Notes: generated by a model from the letters alone, not told the origin. A stretch of DNA of 64,000 nt from Mesorhizobium sp. B2-1-8 (GCF_006442545.2 NZ_CP083952.1:5309501-5373500), one strand, 5' to 3'. Counted from the stretch's first letter, positions 39,906 through 49,986 are shown. Numbers and translations: made by a program.

Positions 39906-40367
39906 CTACGCGCGCGTCGTCAAAGTCGAGAGCTGGTCGGTGTCGTAGCGATTTCGCAGATCGGCGAGCGCTTTTGGATCCGGCGCCCCTTGCGCCGCGA
40001 GGCTGGCGAGCTCTTCGAAATAATGCTCATGGCCAGGCGGAGAAACGGTCATCAGCACGCGAGCCGGTTTCTCGCTGACATTGGTGATGTTGTGCGGCAC
40101 CCCCGGCGGGATGAACAGAAAGGTTCCAGGCGTCGCGCGGATCGTCTCGTCGCCGAAATGCCACTCACACTCGCCGTCGAGCAGGTAGAAGGTCTCCTCC
40201 TGCACCCGGTGCACATGCCGCCCGGTGGCGAACTGTGGCGGGATCGTCCAATCGAACATGCTGGTGTGCTTGGTATTCTCGCCGGTTACGAGGAAAGCCA
40301 TGGGATGACCACGCAGCATGACGCCTTTCTTCTCATCGGGCCTGCGGATGAAGGCATTGGCGCTCAT
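39906..40367 (-). CDS. Cupin-domain protein
   Basis: 153 residues. The cupin motif 1 is GRHVHRVQEETFYLLDGECEWHFG (His, His, Glu metal ligands) and motif 2 is FLFIPPGVPHNITNVS (His). Metal binding is therefore likely. It resembles small cupins of the quercetinase/oxalate decarboxylase superfamily used as stress-related or sugar-isomerase-like enzymes. The ATG at 40367 (MSANAFIRRPDEKKG) follows AAAGGAGGG, and the frame upstream has no similarity. It faces the winged-helix regulator at 40477, which may control it (inference). Confidence 0.88.
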   Translation of the reverse strand: MSANAFIRRPDEKKGVMLRGHPMAFLVTGENTKHTSMFDWTIPPQFATGRHVHRVQEETFYLLDGECEWHFGDETIRATPGTFLFIPPGVPHNITNVSEKPARVLMTVSPPGHEHYFEELASLAAQGAPDPKALADLRNRYDTDQLSTLTTRA

Positions 40368-40476
40368 ATGACCCTCCTTTGGCTGGGCGCATGCTTTTAA
40401 CAAGCATTTGTGCAACATCGGCCGTTCGTGGCGGAAAGTCGTGAATCCGTTCCCAAAAATTTGCTAAAAGACTCTG

Positions 40477-42039
40477 ATGACCGTAAGGGGCGACCTCTAC
40501 CAGTTCGGCCCGTTCCGCCTCGATCCGGAGGTGGGCATTCTTTTTTGCTGGGGTGAGCCGACCATACTTGGGCAACGCGCCGTCGCGCTGCTGCGCCTGC
40601 TGATCCAGAATGCGGGCGTTCCCGTATCCAAGGACACGCTGATCGAGGCGGGCTGGGGCGGATTGGCGGTTGCCGATAACAATTTGACGGTTCAGATCGC
40701 AACCTTGCGCCGCGTCCTGGCCGACACGGCGAATGTCGACAGCTGGATCGAAACATTGCCGCGCCGCGGCTATCGCTATGTCGGACCGGCTGTCACCAGG
40801 AATGTTCCTGATGCCTCGGCCGCCGTCCGCGCCGCGTCGGCACCGACCTTGCCCGGGAAGCCTTCCGTCGCCGTCCTGCCGTTCTCCAACTTGAGCGGCG
40901 ATCCGCAGCAGGAATACTTCGCCGATGGAATGGTGGACGACATCATCACAGGCCTGGCACGCATCAAGTGGCTGTTCGTCATCGCACGAAACTCGACCTT
41001 CACCTACAAGGGTCGTGTCGTGGACGTGAAGCAGGTCGGTCGCGAGCTCGGCGTTCGCTATGTCCTCGAAGGCAGTGTGCGCAAGGCCGGCGGTAATGTG
41101 CGTGTTACCGGGCAGATGATCGATGCATCGACCGGTGCGCATGTATGGGCCGAGCGCTACGACCGAAGCTCCGAAGACATATTTGCGCTTCAAGACGAGA
41201 TCGCGCTGTCAGCAGTGGGCGCAATTGCGCCGAGCGTGCGGAAAGCCGAAATCGAACGTGTCAGGCGGAAGCGGCCTGACAGCCTCGATGCCTACGATCT
41301 CGTGCTGCAAGCCCAGCCCGACGTCGATTCAGGCATGCCGAAGCAAGTGACCAGAGCGCTGCTGCTTCTTGACCGCGCTATCGCACTCGAGCCGACTTAT
41401 GCGCTGGCACATGGCAATGCCGCGATGTGCCACCATTGCCTGTTTCTTCGCGCCGGCTTGCAGGAGATCAACCGTGCATCTTCGATCCGTCACGCCCGGT
41501 CTGCCATTGTCCATGGACAGGATGATGCGCTCGCTCTGACCTGGGCCGGCTTTTCCATCGGAATGGATGCTCACGATCGCGCCGCTGCATTTACTGCATT
41601 GGAGGCCGCGCTCGCCATCAGTCCGTCATCGGCGCTGACCTACATTCTTGGCAGCGTCATCCTCGGATGGAGCGGCGAAGCCGAGCGCGCGATAGAATGG
41701 AGCGAGCAGGGTATGCGGCTAAGCCCGTTCGATTCGTGGACTTGGGCGGCATTTGACGCTCAAGCAATGAGCCATTTGCTGCGCGGTTGTTACGAAGAAG
41801 CTTGCCGTGCGGCCTACAAGTCCGTTCAAGCCAACCCGGCGCATAGTATCACTTATGTGCAATTGGCTGCCGCGCTGGCCAACCTTGGCCGATTGGATGA
41901 AGCGAAGGTGGCCGCCGCTCGCGTGCTCGAGCTTCAGCCTGGCTTTCGCTACAGCCGCCAGTTCGCAGGCGTGAATTGCGCGCCCGCGCTCGCGGAGGCT
42001 CTTGGAAGCGCACTACGACGCGCGGGACTGCCCGAGTAG
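40477..42039 (+). CDS. Winged-helix (OmpR/CadC-type) regulator with TPR sensor domain
   Basis: 520 residues. Residues 1-105 form the winged-helix DNA-binding domain (YQFGPFRLDPEVGILFCWGE, NNLTVQIATLRRVLAD, SWIETLPRRGYRYVGP). A FlgO-like segment follows (PSVAVLPFSNLSGDPQQEYFADGMVDDIITGLARIKWLFVIARNST, GRELGVRYVLEGSVRKAGGNVRVTGQMIDA). From about 285 there are TPR helices (ALLLLDRAIALEPTYALAHGNAAMC). Many such proteins regulate without a membrane span, and none is seen here, so it is cytosolic. Its targets may include the divergent cupin gene. Confidence 0.9.
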   Translation: MTVRGDLYQFGPFRLDPEVGILFCWGEPTILGQRAVALLRLLIQNAGVPVSKDTLIEAGWGGLAVADNNLTVQIATLRRVLADTANVDSWIETLPRRGYRYVGPAVTRNVPDASAAVRAASAPTLPGKPSVAVLPFSNLSGDPQQEYFADGMVDDIITGLARIKWLFVIARNSTFTYKGRVVDVKQVGRELGVRYVLEGSVRKAGGNVRVTGQMIDASTGAHVWAERYDRSSEDIFALQDEIALSAVGAIAPSVRKAEIERVRRKRPDSLDAYDLVLQAQPDVDSGMPKQVTRALLLLDRAIALEPTYALAHGNAAMCHHCLFLRAGLQEINRASSIRHARSAIVHGQDDALALTWAGFSIGMDAHDRAAAFTALEAALAISPSSALTYILGSVILGWSGEAERAIEWSEQGMRLSPFDSWTWAAFDAQAMSHLLRGCYEEACRAAYKSVQANPAHSITYVQLAAALANLGRLDEAKVAAARVLELQPGFRYSRQFAGVNCAPALAEALGSALRRAGLPE

Positions 42040-42144
42040 CTCGGTTGACTGCGTGGGGGTCTTGGTCGGCCAGCGATGCCGCCGTTGTCCCCTGCATGTG
42101 ACGATGCGCCTCGGCAAACTCGCCGCGAGGCACCTGGGCTTCGT

Positions 42145-42864
42145 TCAGTTCGTTGCTTTCTTCTTCTTGCGCTTCGGCTTGTCGGTCGTCGCCTTGGGCG
42201 CGGTTTCATCATAACCGGCATAGGCCTGATAGTCCGCGGCCGTTGGCGCTGGTATGACGACATTGGAATCGGTGAAGACAAACTGGGTGGCGACCGAGGG
42301 ATCGGTCACCTGAACCTGGTACTGGTGGATCTGCGAATAAAGTACGTCGGTGCCATGCATTACCGCCGTGCGGATCGGCATGGTGATGGTGCCCGGCGTG
42401 AACTTCGGTCCCGGTACGATTTTGCCGGCAACCGCTATCTTCATCGTCAGTTGTCCGTCGGCACGGCTGCAATCGCGGGTCACGTCGCTGATCGACGCCT
42501 GATAAATGATCCTCGCCGAATCGTCGGGCGGCGTAGCAGCAGCGGCGTCAGCCGCGGCCTGGGCCGCGGCATCCGCGGCCGCGTCGCCGGTCTTCTTGAG
42601 CTTCGGTTTTGGCTTCTGGACCTCGTTGACATAGGTGTTGAAGAAGGCGGTGCCATCGCGCACGGTCACCCTAGGGCAATAGGCGTTCAGCTGGCTGGCC
42701 AGCACCTTGGGATCCTGTGGCGGCGGAGGCGCCGTCGGGTCCTTCTTGCCGAAACCGAGGTTCAGGATGCCATTGTCGCCTGATTGGCAGCCGGCGGCGG
42801 CAAGCATAAAGCCCGTGAGCGCAAGACCCGCCAAAAAGCGACCACTTGATATACGAAACGCCAT
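42145..42864 (-). CDS. Putative outer-membrane lipoprotein, 239 aa
   Basis: A lipoprotein signal (MAFRISSGRFLAGLALTGFM, then LAAAGC with Cys about 26) precedes a region with an Ala-rich linker (DAAADAAAQAAADAAAATPP) and a conserved-looking core (RIIYQASISDVTRDC, LTMKIAVAGKIVPGPKFTPG, YSQIHQYQVQVTDPSVATQFVFTDSNVVIP). A basic tail (KPKRKKKKATN) ends it. I do not know its function; similar lipoproteins occur across Phyllobacteriaceae. The ATG at 42864 places the lipobox at a normal distance. It is divergent from thrC. Confidence 0.8.
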   Translation of the reverse strand: MAFRISSGRFLAGLALTGFMLAAAGCQSGDNGILNLGFGKKDPTAPPPPQDPKVLASQLNAYCPRVTVRDGTAFFNTYVNEVQKPKPKLKKTGDAAADAAAQAAADAAAATPPDDSARIIYQASISDVTRDCSRADGQLTMKIAVAGKIVPGPKFTPGTITMPIRTAVMHGTDVLYSQIHQYQVQVTDPSVATQFVFTDSNVVIPAPTAADYQAYAGYDETAPKATTDKPKRKKKKATN

Positions 42865-42994
42865 GAAACTGCACTTCCCTCTCGCAAAGCTGGTGACGTA
42901 TATCAACCGCGCGGCAAAAATGCGACTAGAGCCGGTGCAGAAATTAACCACCTTGTGGTGAACGGAAAAATCAGGCGGCAAACGGATCTGTGAC

Positions 42995-44389
42995 ATGCAT
43001 TATGTGAGTACCCGCGGGGAAGCGCCCGCGCTTGGATTTTCCGACGCCATCCTGACTGGGCTGGCGCGCGATGGCGGGCTCTATGTGCCGCGCGAATGGC
43101 CGCACTTCTCGCAGGCCGACATCCGCGCCATGCGCGGCCTTGCCTATCCCGACCTCGCCATACGCGTGTTGACGCCGTTTCTCGGCGGCGAGATCGCCGC
43201 GCCAGTCTTCGAGCGCCTCGTCCGCGAAGCCTATGCCACCTTCCGCCATGAGGCCGTCTGCCCGTTGGTGCAGACCGGCGCCAACACTTTTGTCCTCGAA
43301 CTCTTTCATGGGCCGACGCTGGCCTTCAAGGACGTGGCGATGCAGTTGCTTGCCCGGCTGATGGACCATGTGCTTGCCGAACGCGGCCAGCACGCGACCA
43401 TCGTCGGCGCCACGTCGGGCGATACCGGTGGCGCGGCCATCGACGCCTTTGCCGGGCGCAGCCGCACCGACATCTTCATCCTTTTTCCGCATGGCCGCGT
43501 CTCGCCGGTTCAGCAGCGGCAGATGACCACATCGACGGCTGAAAATGTCCATGCGCTGGCGATAGAGGGCAATTTCGACGACTGTCAGGGCCTGCTGAAG
43601 GATATGTTCAACGATCACGGCTTTCGCGACCAGGTGTCGCTGTCGGGGGTCAATTCGATCAACTGGGCACGGATCATGGCCCAGATCGTCTATTATTTCT
43701 CCTCGGCACTCTCGCTCGGCGCACCGGACAGGCCGGTGTCGTTCACGGTGCCGACCGGCAATTTCGGCGATATCTTCGCCGGCTATGCCGCCAAGAAGAT
43801 GGGCCTGCCGATCGAACGGCTGGTCATCGCCACCAATGACAACGACATATTGGCACGCACCTTTGCGACCGGCGAATACCGGACCAAGGGGGTCTTTGCG
43901 ACCACCTCGCCGTCGATGGACATCCAGGTTTCGTCGAACTTCGAACGCCTGCTGTTCGAGGCCTCAAATCGCGATGCGGCAACGGTGCGGCGCTACATGG
44001 CCGGCCTGAAGCAATCGGGCGCTTTCACCATCGAAGCCGCGGAAATCGCCGGGATGCGGTCCGAATTCGACGCCGGCCGCGCCGATATGGACGAGGTTGC
44101 CGCCACCATCCGCTCGACGCTGGCAAACAGCAACTACCTGCTCGATCCGCACACGGCGGCGGCCATGCACGTGGCGGCGGGCAAGGCTGGCGCGGTGCCG
44201 ATGGTGGTGCTGGGCACCGCCCACCCGGCGAAATTCCCGGCCGCCGTCGAGGCCGCCAGCGGGGTCTCGCCCGCCCTGCCCGCATGGCTAGGGGGATTGA
44301 TGACATTTGAGGAAAAATACACGGTACTTCCATCCGACCTCAAAATGGTGGAAGATTACGTCAGCCGCCGCGCGCGGGCGGCGCGTTAA
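42995..44389 (+). CDS. thrC: Threonine synthase
   Basis: 464 residues, PLP-dependent, converting O-phosphohomoserine to threonine. It opens with MHYVSTRGEAPALGFSDAIL, a thrC hallmark. The PLP lysine is 112 in LELFHGPTLAFKDVAMQLL, the phosphate-binding loop is VGATSGDTGGAAIDAF, and TGNFGDIFAGYAAKKMG is family-conserved. This is the longer (fungal/gram-negative) subtype. The pathway partner thrB lies at 53898-54875, a rhizobial arrangement in which thrB and thrC are separate. The peptidase gene follows after 14 bases. Confidence 0.96.
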   Translation: MHYVSTRGEAPALGFSDAILTGLARDGGLYVPREWPHFSQADIRAMRGLAYPDLAIRVLTPFLGGEIAAPVFERLVREAYATFRHEAVCPLVQTGANTFVLELFHGPTLAFKDVAMQLLARLMDHVLAERGQHATIVGATSGDTGGAAIDAFAGRSRTDIFILFPHGRVSPVQQRQMTTSTAENVHALAIEGNFDDCQGLLKDMFNDHGFRDQVSLSGVNSINWARIMAQIVYYFSSALSLGAPDRPVSFTVPTGNFGDIFAGYAAKKMGLPIERLVIATNDNDILARTFATGEYRTKGVFATTSPSMDIQVSSNFERLLFEASNRDAATVRRYMAGLKQSGAFTIEAAEIAGMRSEFDAGRADMDEVAATIRSTLANSNYLLDPHTAAAMHVAAGKAGAVPMVVLGTAHPAKFPAAVEAASGVSPALPAWLGGLMTFEEKYTVLPSDLKMVEDYVSRRARAAR

Positions 44390-44403
44390 GGAGTACGAGC
44401 CAT

Positions 44404-45696
44404 ATGGGTGTTGAGGTAAGCCGTCTGTCGAACGGCCTGACAGTCGCCACCGAAACCCTTCCAAGTATCGAATCGGTTGCCTTGGGTGCCTGGGTCAAGT
44501 CGGGTGCCCGCAATGAACGCGAAGAAGAGCATGGCATGGCCCATCTGCTCGAGCACATGGCGTTCAAGGGGACGAAGCGGCGGAGCGCCTTCGAGATCGC
44601 CTCGGAAATCGAGGACGTCGGCGGCGAGATCAATGCCGCCACCAGCGTCGAGACCACATCCTACTACGCCAGGGTGCTCTCCGACGATGTGCCGCTGGCC
44701 GTCGACATCCTGTCCGACATTCTGCAGGAGTCCGAATTCGACCCGCAGGAACTCGAGCGCGAGCAGCACGTCATCCTGCAGGAGATCGGCGCCGCGCACG
44801 ACACGCCCGACGACATCGTTTTCGACCGTTTCACCGAGACGGCCTTCCGCCACCAGACCATCGGCCGCTCGATCCTGGGCACGCCCGAGACGGTAAAATC
44901 CTTCACCTCCAAGCAGTTGCACGATTTCATCGAACGCCAATACGGCGCCGAGCGGATGGTGATCGTGGCCGCCGGCGACATCAAGCACGACAAGTTCGTG
45001 CGCGAGGTCGAAAACCGGCTCGGCGGTTTCCGCAGCAAGGCCGACAGCACCATTCCGCAATACGCGCAATATGTCGGCGGCGATTTCCGCGAGGACCGCG
45101 ACCTGATGGACGCGCAGATCGTGCTGGGTTTCGAGGGCCGCGCCTACCATGTGCGCGATTTCTACGCCTCTCAGGTGCTGTCGATGATTCTCGGCGGCGG
45201 CATGTCATCGCGTCTGTTCCAGGAAGTCCGCGAAAAGCGCGGCCTGTGCTACTCGGTCTATGCCTTCCACTGGGGCTTTTCCGACACGGGCATATTCGGC
45301 GTCCATGCCGCCACGGGACAGAGCGACATCGCCAAGCTGGTGCCCGTCATCGTCGACGAGTTGCAGAAGGCCGGCGAGAGCATCCTGCAGGAAGAACTCG
45401 ACCGCGCGCGCGCCCAGTATCGCGCCGGGCTAATCATGTCCGCCGAAAGCCCGGCCAGCCGCGCCTCGCAGATCGCGCGGCAACTGCTCCTGTTCGGCCG
45501 TCCGATCGCAAAGGAAGAGCTGATGGAGCGGCTGGCGGCACTGACGGTCGAGCGCTTGACCGATCTGTCGTCGCGGATGTTCTCGACCAAGCCGACGCTT
45601 ACCGCTGTCGGGCCCGTGGGTACGCTGGCACCATACGAGGCGATCCTCGATTCGCTTCCGGGCACGCAGGCCACGGCCCGCAGGCTCGCCGTCTAA
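44404..45696 (+). CDS. M16-family zinc peptidase (mitochondrial-processing-peptidase-like)
   Basis: 430 residues. The inverted zinc motif HLLEH (His 47, Glu 50, His 51) is in MAHLLEHMAFKGTKRR, with the third ligand Glu downstream in the EREQHVILQEIG region. The second half repeats the fold (LGFEGRAYHVRDFYASQVLSMILGGGMSSRLFQEVREKRGLCYSV). It resembles bacterial homologues of the mitochondrial processing peptidase beta subunit and may degrade peptides in the cytosol or periplasm; no signal peptide is seen. TAAGGAG precedes the ATG and it is cotranscribed with thrC. Confidence 0.95.
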   Translation: MGVEVSRLSNGLTVATETLPSIESVALGAWVKSGARNEREEEHGMAHLLEHMAFKGTKRRSAFEIASEIEDVGGEINAATSVETTSYYARVLSDDVPLAVDILSDILQESEFDPQELEREQHVILQEIGAAHDTPDDIVFDRFTETAFRHQTIGRSILGTPETVKSFTSKQLHDFIERQYGAERMVIVAAGDIKHDKFVREVENRLGGFRSKADSTIPQYAQYVGGDFREDRDLMDAQIVLGFEGRAYHVRDFYASQVLSMILGGGMSSRLFQEVREKRGLCYSVYAFHWGFSDTGIFGVHAATGQSDIAKLVPVIVDELQKAGESILQEELDRARAQYRAGLIMSAESPASRASQIARQLLLFGRPIAKEELMERLAALTVERLTDLSSRMFSTKPTLTAVGPVGTLAPYEAILDSLPGTQATARRLAV

Positions 45697-45708
45697 GTCC
45701 CAAGCGCC

Positions 45709-46305
45709 GTGTTCGCGCTCCCTTTCTTTCGCCGTGACCTGCCGGCACTGAAGGGCAACCTCGTCACGCTGCGCGTGCCGTTCACCAACGACTACCGCGA
45801 GTGGTCGACGGTGCGCGGCGAAAGCCGGGCGTTCCTGGAGCCCTGGGAGCCGCGCTGGACCCCCGACGAACTCGACCGCACGGCATGGCGCCTGCGCATC
45901 AGCCGCTACCGCGAGGACTATGCGCAAGGAACAGCGATCGCCTTCTTCATCTTCGAGCAGTCGAGCGGCAAGCTCGCGGGCGGCATTACGCTCGGCAACA
46001 TACGCCATGGCGTCTCGCAAAGCGGCCATGTCGGCTACTGGATCGGCGAGCGCTTCGGCGGCCGTGGCCTGATGACCGACGCGGTCAAGGTGGTGACCCG
46101 CTTCGCCTTCGATACGCTGAGGTTGCACCGGATCGAAGCCGCCTGTATTCCCGACAATATCCGGTCGATCCGCGTGCTTGAAAAAGCCGGATTCCGGCGC
46201 GAAGGACTTCTGCGATCCTATCTCAGGATCAACGGCATCTGGCAGGACCACTACCTCTACGCCCGGATCGCCGACGATCCGCCGGGCGCTGGAACGAAGG
46301 ACTGA
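45709..46305 (+). CDS. GNAT-family N-acetyltransferase (RimJ-like)
   Basis: 198 residues, GTG start 12 bases after the peptidase stop. The acetyl-CoA-binding motif is in SQSGHVGYWIGERFGGRGLMTDAVKVVTRFAFDTLRLHRIEAACIPDNIRSIRVLEKAGFRREGLLRSYL when read in pieces: YWIGERFGGRGLMTDA is motif A, and VLEKAGFRREG the closing segment. RimJ/RimL enzymes acetylate protein N-termini or ribosomal proteins. It is in the same transcript as thrC and the peptidase gene, with the GGDEF-EAL gene 3 bases after it. Confidence 0.9.
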   Translation: MFALPFFRRDLPALKGNLVTLRVPFTNDYREWSTVRGESRAFLEPWEPRWTPDELDRTAWRLRISRYREDYAQGTAIAFFIFEQSSGKLAGGITLGNIRHGVSQSGHVGYWIGERFGGRGLMTDAVKVVTRFAFDTLRLHRIEAACIPDNIRSIRVLEKAGFRREGLLRSYLRINGIWQDHYLYARIADDPPGAGTKD

Positions 46306-46308
46306 TTT

Positions 46309-49197
46309 TTGACGAATTTCCTGCGAAACGGGCCGCTGTTCGCCTTTCTGCTGGCGACGATGCTGACGCTGTGCGCGGCTTCGTCGGCCTTTGCCGTCGA
46401 ACCCATCAAGATCGCCCGCGACGATGTCGCGCTCGACCTGTCGCGCGCCGTCGAGATCTACCGCAACCAGGGTGAGAACTTCCAGGTGTCGACCGCGCCC
46501 GGGCCGGACGGCATCGTGCGGCGCATCGAGGTCGAGGCCAACGATGCCCGCTCGACCGGCGACTGGGCGGTCTTCGCGCTCGCCAACACCACCGACCAGC
46601 AGCTCGACAGGCTGATCGTGGCGCCGCATTTCCGGCTGGTCAATTCCGGCATCTTCTGGCCGGATCTGGGCTCGACGCGCATCGCCGCCATCACGCCCAG
46701 CGAAGGCTTCGCACTGGACCGGCAGACCAGCCCCGACGCCGACGTGTTCCGGGTGACGCTGAATCCCGGCACGGTGATCACCTTCATCGCCGAACTCGCT
46801 TCACCGAAGCTGCCGCAGGTCTACCTGTGGGATCCGGAATCCTACAAGGATTCGGTCAATTCCTACACGCTGTTTCGCGGCATCGTCATCGGCATTGCCG
46901 GCCTTCTGGCGCTGTTCCTGACCATCCTGTTCGTCGTCAAGGGGACGTCGATGTTCCCGGCGACGGCGGCCCTTGCCTGGGCGGTGCTTGCCTATATCTG
47001 CGTCGATTTCGGCTTCCTCAACAAGGTCATCGAGATCTCGCCCGGCAACGAGCAGATGTGGCGGGCCGGAACGGAGGTGGCGCTGGCGGCGACCTTCGTG
47101 GTCTTCCTGTTCGCTTATCTCAACCTCAACCGATGGCACGGCCATTTCAGCTATGGCGCCCTTGTCTGGATTCTGGGCCTGCTGCTGATCGCCGGCGTCG
47201 CCATCGTCGATCCGGCGGTCGCCGCCGGCATCGCCCGCATCTCGTTTGCCGCCACGGCGCTAACCGGGCTCGGCCTGATCATCTTCCTCGGTATTCGTGG
47301 TTATGACCGAGCCATCATGCTGGTGCCCAGTTGGGTCATGGTGCTGTTGTGGCTGTGCGGGTCGTGGATGGCGATCACCGGCATGCTCGACAACGACATC
47401 GCCCAACCGGCACTTGGGGGCGGGTTGATCCTGATCATCCTGTTGATCGGCTTCACCGTCATGCAGCACGCCTTTGCAGGCGGTGCGCTGCATCAGGGGC
47501 TGTTCTCCGATCTCGAGCGACAGGCGCTGGCCGTCGCGGGATCGGGCGATACGGTGTGGGACTGGGACGTGCTGCGCGACCGCGTGGTGACCAAACCTGA
47601 TGTCAGCATCCAGCTCGGCCTTGCCCCCAACAGCCTGGGCGGGGCCGCGCGCAACTGGCTGCCGGTGCTGCATGCCGATGACCGCGACACGTTCCGCACG
47701 ACGCTCGACGTCGTTCTGGAGCATCGCCGTGGCAAGGTGGCGCAGAATTTCCGCCTGCGCGGAGCCGACGGGCACTATCACTGGTTTGCCCTGCGCGCAC
47801 GCCCGGTCATCGGCTCGGACGGCGAGGTCATTCGCTGCGTCGGCACCATGGTCGACGTCACCGAACAGAAGAAATCCGAGGAGCGACTGCTGCACGACGC
47901 CGTGCACGACAATCTGACCGGCCTGCCGAACCGCGAGTTGTTCATGAACCGGCTGGAGGCGATCATTTCGATCGCCCGCACCGAAGAGAAGGTGCGGCCG
48001 ACCGTCTTCGTCATCGACATCGACCGCTTCAAGCAGGTCAATGACGGGCTCGGCATCTCGGCCGGCGACACCATCCTGCTCACCATAGCGCGCCGCCTGC
48101 ATCGGCTGTTGAAGCCGAAGGATTCGCTGTCGCGCTTCGCCGGCGACCAGTTCGCGCTGATGCTGCTGTCCGAGCAGGATCCGGCCCGCATCGCCGGCGT
48201 GGCCGATGCGATCAAGCATGCGATCAACAACCCGATCACCTTTGCCAAGCGCGAGATCGTGCTGACCGCCTCTATCGGCCTGATCACCTGGACCTCGGCG
48301 CAGACCTCGGCCGAGGACATGGTCAAGGACGCCGAACTCGCCATGCATCAGGCCAAGCGCTTCGGCGGCGACAGGATCGAGCCGTTTCGCCCTGCGTTCC
48401 GCACCGTCGGCACCGACCGTCTGCAGTTCGAATCCGACCTGCGGCGCGCCATCGAGCGGCGCGAGTTCACGCTGGCCTACCAGCCGATCGTGCGCCTGGA
48501 AGACGGCAGCGTCGCCGGCTTCGAAGCGTTGCTGCGCTGGGACCATCCACGCCGCGGCATGATTCCGCCGGCCGATTTCATCCCGGTTGCCGAAAGCTGC
48601 GGACTGATCGTGCAGCTTGGGCTGTTTGCCATGCAGCAGGCAGCCGAGGATCTCGCAGGATGGCAAAAGCAGATCGGCGATGCGCCGCTGTCGGTCTCGG
48701 TCAACCTGTCCAGCCGCCAGCTCATCCGCCGCGACCTAGTCAGCGATGTGCGTTCCGTGATCGCACGCGCCAATTTGAAGCCTCGCTGCTTCCGGCTCGA
48801 ACTCACCGAATCCCTGGTCATGGACAATCCCGAGCAGACGGCCCATGTGCTGACCAAGCTGAAGCAGCTCGGCATCGGCCTGTCGTTGGACGATTTCGGC
48901 ACCGGCTATTCGTCGCTCGCCTATCTGACGCGGTTCCCCTTCGACACCATCAAGATCGACAAGAGCTTCGTCGACGACAGCACGCCAAAACGCGCGGTGC
49001 TACTCAAATCCATGGTCAACATGGCGCATGAGCTCGGCCTGTCGGTGGTCGCCGAGGGCATATCGGACGAGCGCGATGCGCTGGAGCTGCGCCAGATGGG
49101 CTGCGAATATGTGCAGAGCTTCATGTTCGGCGCGCCGATGCCGGGCGACCAGGTGCTGAAGACGCTGAAGGAGCAGTATCCGCTAACCCAGGCTTGA
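46309..49197 (+). CDS. Membrane-bound PAS-GGDEF-EAL c-di-GMP signalling protein
   Basis: 962 residues with TTG start. A signal peptide, then a periplasmic 7TMR-DISM-like sensor domain (about 28-180), seven-helix membrane region (about 185-400), a PAS domain (AVAGSGDTVWDWDVLRDRVV onward, about 405-525), a GGDEF domain with the motif changed to AGDQF (near 611), and an EAL domain with FEALLRW near 738, DDFGTGYSSLAYL near 862 and IDKSFVDD. EAL residues look intact, so phosphodiesterase activity is likely and cyclase activity unlikely. It is last of the thrC run, almost abutting the acetyltransferase gene. Confidence 0.93.
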   Translation: MTNFLRNGPLFAFLLATMLTLCAASSAFAVEPIKIARDDVALDLSRAVEIYRNQGENFQVSTAPGPDGIVRRIEVEANDARSTGDWAVFALANTTDQQLDRLIVAPHFRLVNSGIFWPDLGSTRIAAITPSEGFALDRQTSPDADVFRVTLNPGTVITFIAELASPKLPQVYLWDPESYKDSVNSYTLFRGIVIGIAGLLALFLTILFVVKGTSMFPATAALAWAVLAYICVDFGFLNKVIEISPGNEQMWRAGTEVALAATFVVFLFAYLNLNRWHGHFSYGALVWILGLLLIAGVAIVDPAVAAGIARISFAATALTGLGLIIFLGIRGYDRAIMLVPSWVMVLLWLCGSWMAITGMLDNDIAQPALGGGLILIILLIGFTVMQHAFAGGALHQGLFSDLERQALAVAGSGDTVWDWDVLRDRVVTKPDVSIQLGLAPNSLGGAARNWLPVLHADDRDTFRTTLDVVLEHRRGKVAQNFRLRGADGHYHWFALRARPVIGSDGEVIRCVGTMVDVTEQKKSEERLLHDAVHDNLTGLPNRELFMNRLEAIISIARTEEKVRPTVFVIDIDRFKQVNDGLGISAGDTILLTIARRLHRLLKPKDSLSRFAGDQFALMLLSEQDPARIAGVADAIKHAINNPITFAKREIVLTASIGLITWTSAQTSAEDMVKDAELAMHQAKRFGGDRIEPFRPAFRTVGTDRLQFESDLRRAIERREFTLAYQPIVRLEDGSVAGFEALLRWDHPRRGMIPPADFIPVAESCGLIVQLGLFAMQQAAEDLAGWQKQIGDAPLSVSVNLSSRQLIRRDLVSDVRSVIARANLKPRCFRLELTESLVMDNPEQTAHVLTKLKQLGIGLSLDDFGTGYSSLAYLTRFPFDTIKIDKSFVDDSTPKRAVLLKSMVNMAHELGLSVVAEGISDERDALELRQMGCEYVQSFMFGAPMPGDQVLKTLKEQYPLTQA

Positions 49198-49205
49198 GAA
49201 GAATC

Positions 49206-49814
49206 TCAGGCGTGTCCGGCGGCCATGCTGAGATGGGCGAGATCGATGCCGATCGAGGCGAGAATCCGGTCGTATTTGCGCTCGATGTCGGCGTCGAACA
49301 GCAATTCCGGCGTCGCCGGGCAGGTCAGCCAGCCATTCTCGGCGATCTCGGTTTCCAGTTGGCCGGCGCCCCAACCGGAATAGCCGAGCGCCATCAGCGC
49401 GCGGCGCGGCCCGCGCCCTGACGATATCGCCCGCAATATGTCGACGGTCGCGGTCAGGCAGATGTCGTCGGAAACGGTGAGCGAGGAGTCCACGCGGTAG
49501 TCGCCCGAATGGAGGACGAAGCCCCGACTGCGGTCGACAGGCCCGCCGTTGCGCACGACGAAATCGCGCGCCTGCGCCGGAAGGCGGATCGCCTCCAGCT
49601 CGTTCATGATGCCGAGCTGCACCAGAAGGTCCGGAAACAGCATCTGCTGTGTCTGGTTGATGATCAGGCCCATCGCGCCTTCATCGCTGTGGGCGCAGAT
49701 ATAGATGACCGAGCGCGTGAAACGATCATCCTTCATGCCAGGCATGGCAATCAGGAACTGATCGTCGAGAAAGCCGCCGCCGGCGGCTGTCTTCTTGTGG
49801 CGCAACAAATCCAT
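49206..49814 (-). CDS. YqgE/AlgH-family protein
   Basis: 202 residues of the UPF0301 (YqgE/AlgH) family: [62 protein letters not shown] and [23 protein letters not shown] are conserved blocks. The family acts in transcriptional or polysaccharide-related processes (AlgH in Pseudomonas alginate control), but its biochemistry is unclear. The ATG at 49814 was chosen because the upstream part of the frame has no family similarity. It is divergent from the DsbD-like gene at 49987. Confidence 0.9.
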   Translation of the reverse strand: MDLLRHKKTAAGGGFLDDQFLIAMPGMKDDRFTRSVIYICAHSDEGAMGLIINQTQQMLFPDLLVQLGIMNELEAIRLPAQARDFVVRNGGPVDRSRGFVLHSGDYRVDSSLTVSDDICLTATVDILRAISSGRGPRRALMALGYSGWGAGQLETEIAENGWLTCPATPELLFDADIERKYDRILASIGIDLAHLSMAAGHA

Positions 49815-49986
49815 GCCAGGCAGGGTACCGTGTTTCCCGGGCGTCGAAAAGATGCGCCGTACCGGATTCGACCAAAGCCCATATTGCCAGGCCGGTCTTG
49901 GCTTGCCCGCGAAGGTCACGCAAATATGATATCAGCAAGGCCATGAAATCATTGCGCGGCCACGAACGGACGATCAAATCATCGCC

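Noticed and set aside
46309..49197. The GGDEF-EAL protein as the missing LapD
   Set aside because: LapD has a periplasmic LapG-binding domain between two spans and a degenerate EAL; this protein has a 7TMR-type sensor, a PAS domain and an intact-looking EAL, and is not linked to lapG.
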